A DNA stretch of 6,903 nt from Methanobacteriaceae archaeon (lineage in GTDB: Archaea; Methanobacteriota; Methanobacteria; Methanobacteriales; Methanobacteriaceae), in the NCBI GenBank assembly GCA_011620845.1, contig WOYJ01000125.1, forward strand, positions 1-6,903, read 5' to 3'. Of the stretch, positions 5,310 through 6,903 are shown piece after piece. Within the stretch, counting starts at the first letter, position 1; each line of letters opens with the position of its first letter. The notes beneath the pieces were generated by a model. The model ran no database searches and had not been told where the DNA came from. It was given only the letters and a program-made list of their open reading frames with translations. Both the position numbers and the translations under genes were made by a program.

Positions 5310-5655
5310 ATATAAAAAAGAAAGCCGATTTGATAACGGAGCTGCATTCTTACAAGGTTATCGCCCAGATGAATGACTACTACTTCAAACTGGTTAAGGC
5401 TAAAGGGATTTCGTCTGGCACCAGCACCCGGAGACTGATGAGGTATTTATAGCCGTTGAGGGGAGTTTCAAACTCGCTACCAGGGACAAGGTGTTCGATA
5501 TTAAGGAAGGTGAGCTGATCATTGTACCCAGGGGAGTTGAGCACAAGCCCATCTGTGAGGAAGAATGCTGTGTCATACTGATTGAGCCGAAGGAAACAGT
5601 CAACACTGGTAGTGCCGGTGGAGAAGTAACAGATACAGAACTGGAATGGATTTGA
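5291..5655 (+). pseudogene. single-domain cupin protein, broken by a single-base deletion
   Basis: With one base restored the product is 121 aa, a normal length for a stand-alone cupin. The ATG at 5291 has GGAG at 5280-5283 (spacing 7). The N-terminal part MEIRKVNIKKKADL to LVKAKG is in frame to 5407. The frame then shifts in the G run 5405-5407 (GGG where GGGG restores KGDFVWHQHP) and reads to TGA at 5653-5655. Cupin motif 1 is complete (H44-Q-H46-x4-E51-x6-G58) and motif 2 is complete (G74-x5-P80-x-G82-x2-H85), giving the usual three His and one Glu metal site. The end NTGSAGGEVTDTELEWI matches the short C-terminal tail of archaeal homologues. Such proteins bind a divalent metal, and their substrate is unknown. 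Every motif is preserved, so the break is recent or is a read error. Without the repair translation stops at 5450-5452. Confidence 0.8.
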
Positions 5656-5670
5656 TATTAGTTGGAAAAA

Positions 5671-5687
5671 TTAAACCGTAGGTTTAA
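5671..5687. promoter_or_regulatory. inverted repeat TTAAACC-GTA-GGTTTAA containing a TATA-like box
   Basis: Perfect 7-bp arms with a 3-base spacer lie 15 nt after the cupin stop and 49 nt before tRNA-Lys. The right arm overlaps TTTAAATA (5683-5690), the best TATA candidate for tRNA-Lys. A protein bound to the palindrome could compete with TBP. It could instead be a weak cupin terminator, but no T run follows. Confidence 0.4.
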
Positions 5688-5735
5688 ATATCAAAATCTC
5701 CTAATAGAATGTATTTGATAGAAAATTTCAACAGG

Positions 5736-5809
5736 GGGCCCGTAGCTTAGTCTGGCAGAGTGCTCGGCTCTTAACCGAGTTGTCGCGGGTTCAATTCCCG
5801 TCGGGCCCG
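5736..5809 (+). tRNA. tRNA-Lys (anticodon CTT)
   Basis: The acceptor strands GGGCCCG and CGGGCCC pair over 7 bp, with discriminator G at 5809. The anticodon stem CTCGG/CCGAG encloses CTCTTAA, giving anticodon CTT (Lys). The T arm is CGGGT-type: GCGGG/CCCGT around TTCAATT. The D arm carries AGTCTGGCAGA. It is 74 nt with the discriminator, has no intron and no encoded CCA. A T9 run follows within 6 nt. This gene is intact between two disrupted protein-coding regions. Confidence 0.95.
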
Positions 5810-5814
5810 TTATA

Positions 5815-5823
5815 TTTTTTTTT
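5815..5823 (+). terminator. oligo-T terminator of tRNA-Lys
   Basis: Nine consecutive T residues start 6 nt after the tRNA 3' end. Archaeal RNA polymerase stops at such T runs without needing a hairpin, so this is the likely terminator. Confidence 0.7.
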
Positions 5824-5881
5824 ATCCTAAAATCCATGTGTATTTGGACAAAATAATCCTTTAGTTACCTGCCTGCTTTTT

Positions 5882-6458
5882 TTAATCAAATAATTTCTCA
5901 ATTTGATATAGAAAATCTTTGGCTCTTTTTAATGAAGTTTCAGATCTGCCCGTTAACACTTCTTTTGTCATTTCATATTGAAATTTGGATCTTTTTTTCC
6001 TTTCAAGTTCGAGATTTCCAATTATTTCATCTGACAATTTACCTAATTCTATTGCTTCTGCTTTTGCATCATCATAATCTTCTAATATTTTGTTTTCTAT
6101 TTTTCGGCTATTCCCTCATCATGCTCTTCTAATATTTTACTTTTAAGTTTATTTCTAACATAAACAATTAAAGCATCACTTGTAATTTTATGAGGATTGT
6201 GATCTCCAACTTTATATCCTAATTTTAAAAGAATTACATTAGCCATATAGAACATAGCATAATAAGAACACACAATAACCCAAAGAGAGGATTTATTCTC
6301 TTCATATAAAAATTTAGCAACTTCTAAACTTTCACACGCATTATTCTTAAGTGATTGAATTATAAAACGAGTGAGATACTTCTTCTTTACCAGTTCATCA
6401 TTAGCTAAATAAGTACGAACATTTTTTTCAGCTTCTCTAATCGTTTTTCATCCAACAT
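5882..6458 (-). pseudogene. HEPN-domain protein (toxin-like partner of an MNT/HEPN pair), two single-base frameshifts
   Basis: With two A residues restored the gene codes for about 192 aa, a full-length HEPN protein. The start MLDEKRLEKLKK leaves frame at the A7 run 6422-6428. The middle part reads NVRTYLANDELV, SLEVAKFLYEENKSSLWVIV and CSYYAMFYMANVILLKLGYK, which are the typical HEPN helices, up to GIAE. It leaves frame again at the A5 run 6100-6104. The rest reads IENKILEDYDDAKAEAIELG and ends SLKRAKDFLYQIEKLFD. HEPN proteins of such pairs are toxins, usually RNases, but the catalytic R-x4-6-H motif is not obvious to me here. The ATG overlaps the end of the upstream nucleotidyltransferase gene by 11 nt (ATGTTGGATGA), so the two are translationally coupled. 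All helices are preserved, arguing for a very recent break or read errors. Confidence 0.8.
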
Positions 6459-6903
6459 TCTCTAACATCCTATAATAATCCTCAATTCCGATTAAGATTA
6501 TATTATTGACTAATGCTTCCCCCACAACATTAAATTCTTTAGTTTTTGCCATAGAATTAAACTCTTCAAAATTAAGGGATACTAAATGAATATCTAGTGG
6601 AAACAATGAGATAATTCGTTGGATATCAACATCTCTACCATTTTCACATATCACCATCAAATCGATATCTGAAGCTTTGGTTTCGTTCCCTCTTGCATAT
6701 GAACCAAAAATCAATGCAATAAAAGGGAAACTTAGATTTTTTAATCTATTATAAATTACTTTAAAATCGTTTTTTTTAAAATTTTTTCCCTTCTCTGATA
6801 CTCTGCTTCAAATATAGTGGGATGAACCTTTTTATTTAGAACACAATGATATCCTCTACCAATTTTCTCTAAAAAAACTAAATCATCTTTTTCAAGCCTT
6901 TTA
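6448..6903 (-). pseudogene. winged-helix nucleotidyltransferase (MNT, antitoxin-like), one frameshift, partial at the window edge
   Basis: From the right edge the frame reads KRLEKDDLVFLEKIGRGYHC and VLNKKVHPTIFEAEYQRREK, the second half of a winged-helix DNA-binding domain. It shifts at the A8 run (plus strand T 6770-6777), where nine A would continue as NDFKVIYNRLKNLSFPFIAL. The nucleotidyltransferase motif follows: IFGSYARGNETKASDIDLMV (G-S-x10-D-x-D) and a third acidic strand in LDIHLVS. It ends LVNNIILIGIEDYYRMLENV-G. In MNT/HEPN systems this enzyme transfers a nucleotide to the HEPN protein and neutralises it, and the winged helix suggests autoregulation. The gene lies directly upstream of the HEPN gene and overlaps it, the usual order. 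The 5' end and promoter are outside the window. Confidence 0.8.

Noticed and set aside
5932..6132. Plus-strand Leu/Phe-rich frame that looks like a membrane protein
   Set aside because: It is the antisense of Lys/Glu-rich HEPN coding sequence, which commonly gives Phe/Leu-rich shadows.

Overview
The window looks like chromosomal DNA from a hydrogenotrophic methanogen of the order Methanobacteriales, probably Methanobacterium or a close relative. The reasons are AT-rich DNA with archaeal TATA-type boxes (TTTATATA-like) about 25-35 nt before genes, short or nearly absent leaders, tRNA genes without an encoded CCA, and an archaeal gene set (a UPF0216/DUF61 protein, an archaeal ATP-grasp protein, a stand-alone Cas4-like nuclease, and an MNT/HEPN pair). 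Genus placement is inference.

Layout. Left flank (1-1025): a broken arsenate reductase (minus), a truncated and twice-frameshifted N-terminal remnant of a PEP-mutase/isocitrate-lyase family gene (plus), and a truncated TauE/SafE permease (minus). The last two meet tail to tail, as expected if one deletion removed both 3' ends. Centre (1239-4737): five intact genes and one tRNA. UPF0216 and a 51-aa membrane protein form a short plus-strand operon. It converges on a minus-strand block of a coiled-coil protein, a Cas4-like nuclease, tRNA-Gln(TTG) and an ATP-grasp enzyme that starts only 22 nt after the tRNA. A 30-bp-period degenerate tandem repeat fills the gap between the nuclease and the tRNA. 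Right flank (4938-6903): a remnant with an in-frame TAG, a cupin gene with one frameshift, an intact tRNA-Lys(CTT), and a minus-strand MNT/HEPN toxin-antitoxin-like pair whose two genes carry three single-base frameshifts. The upstream gene runs off the right edge.

The most striking property is the contrast between centre and flanks. About 3 kb of conserved coding sequence is intact. In about 2.6 kb of accessory coding sequence, every identified gene is disrupted except the one cut by the left edge, which is too short to judge. Seven disruptions are apparent single-base indels, most in short homopolymers: three apparent insertions on the left and four apparent deletions on the right. Either the accessory genes are really decaying, or the assembly has homopolymer errors; raw reads would decide. 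No CRISPR array, insertion sequence or complete new defence system was found. The items most worth following are the solo Cas4-like nuclease with its coiled-coil neighbour, the 30-bp repeat array, the 14-bp palindrome before tRNA-Gln, and the MNT/HEPN pair.
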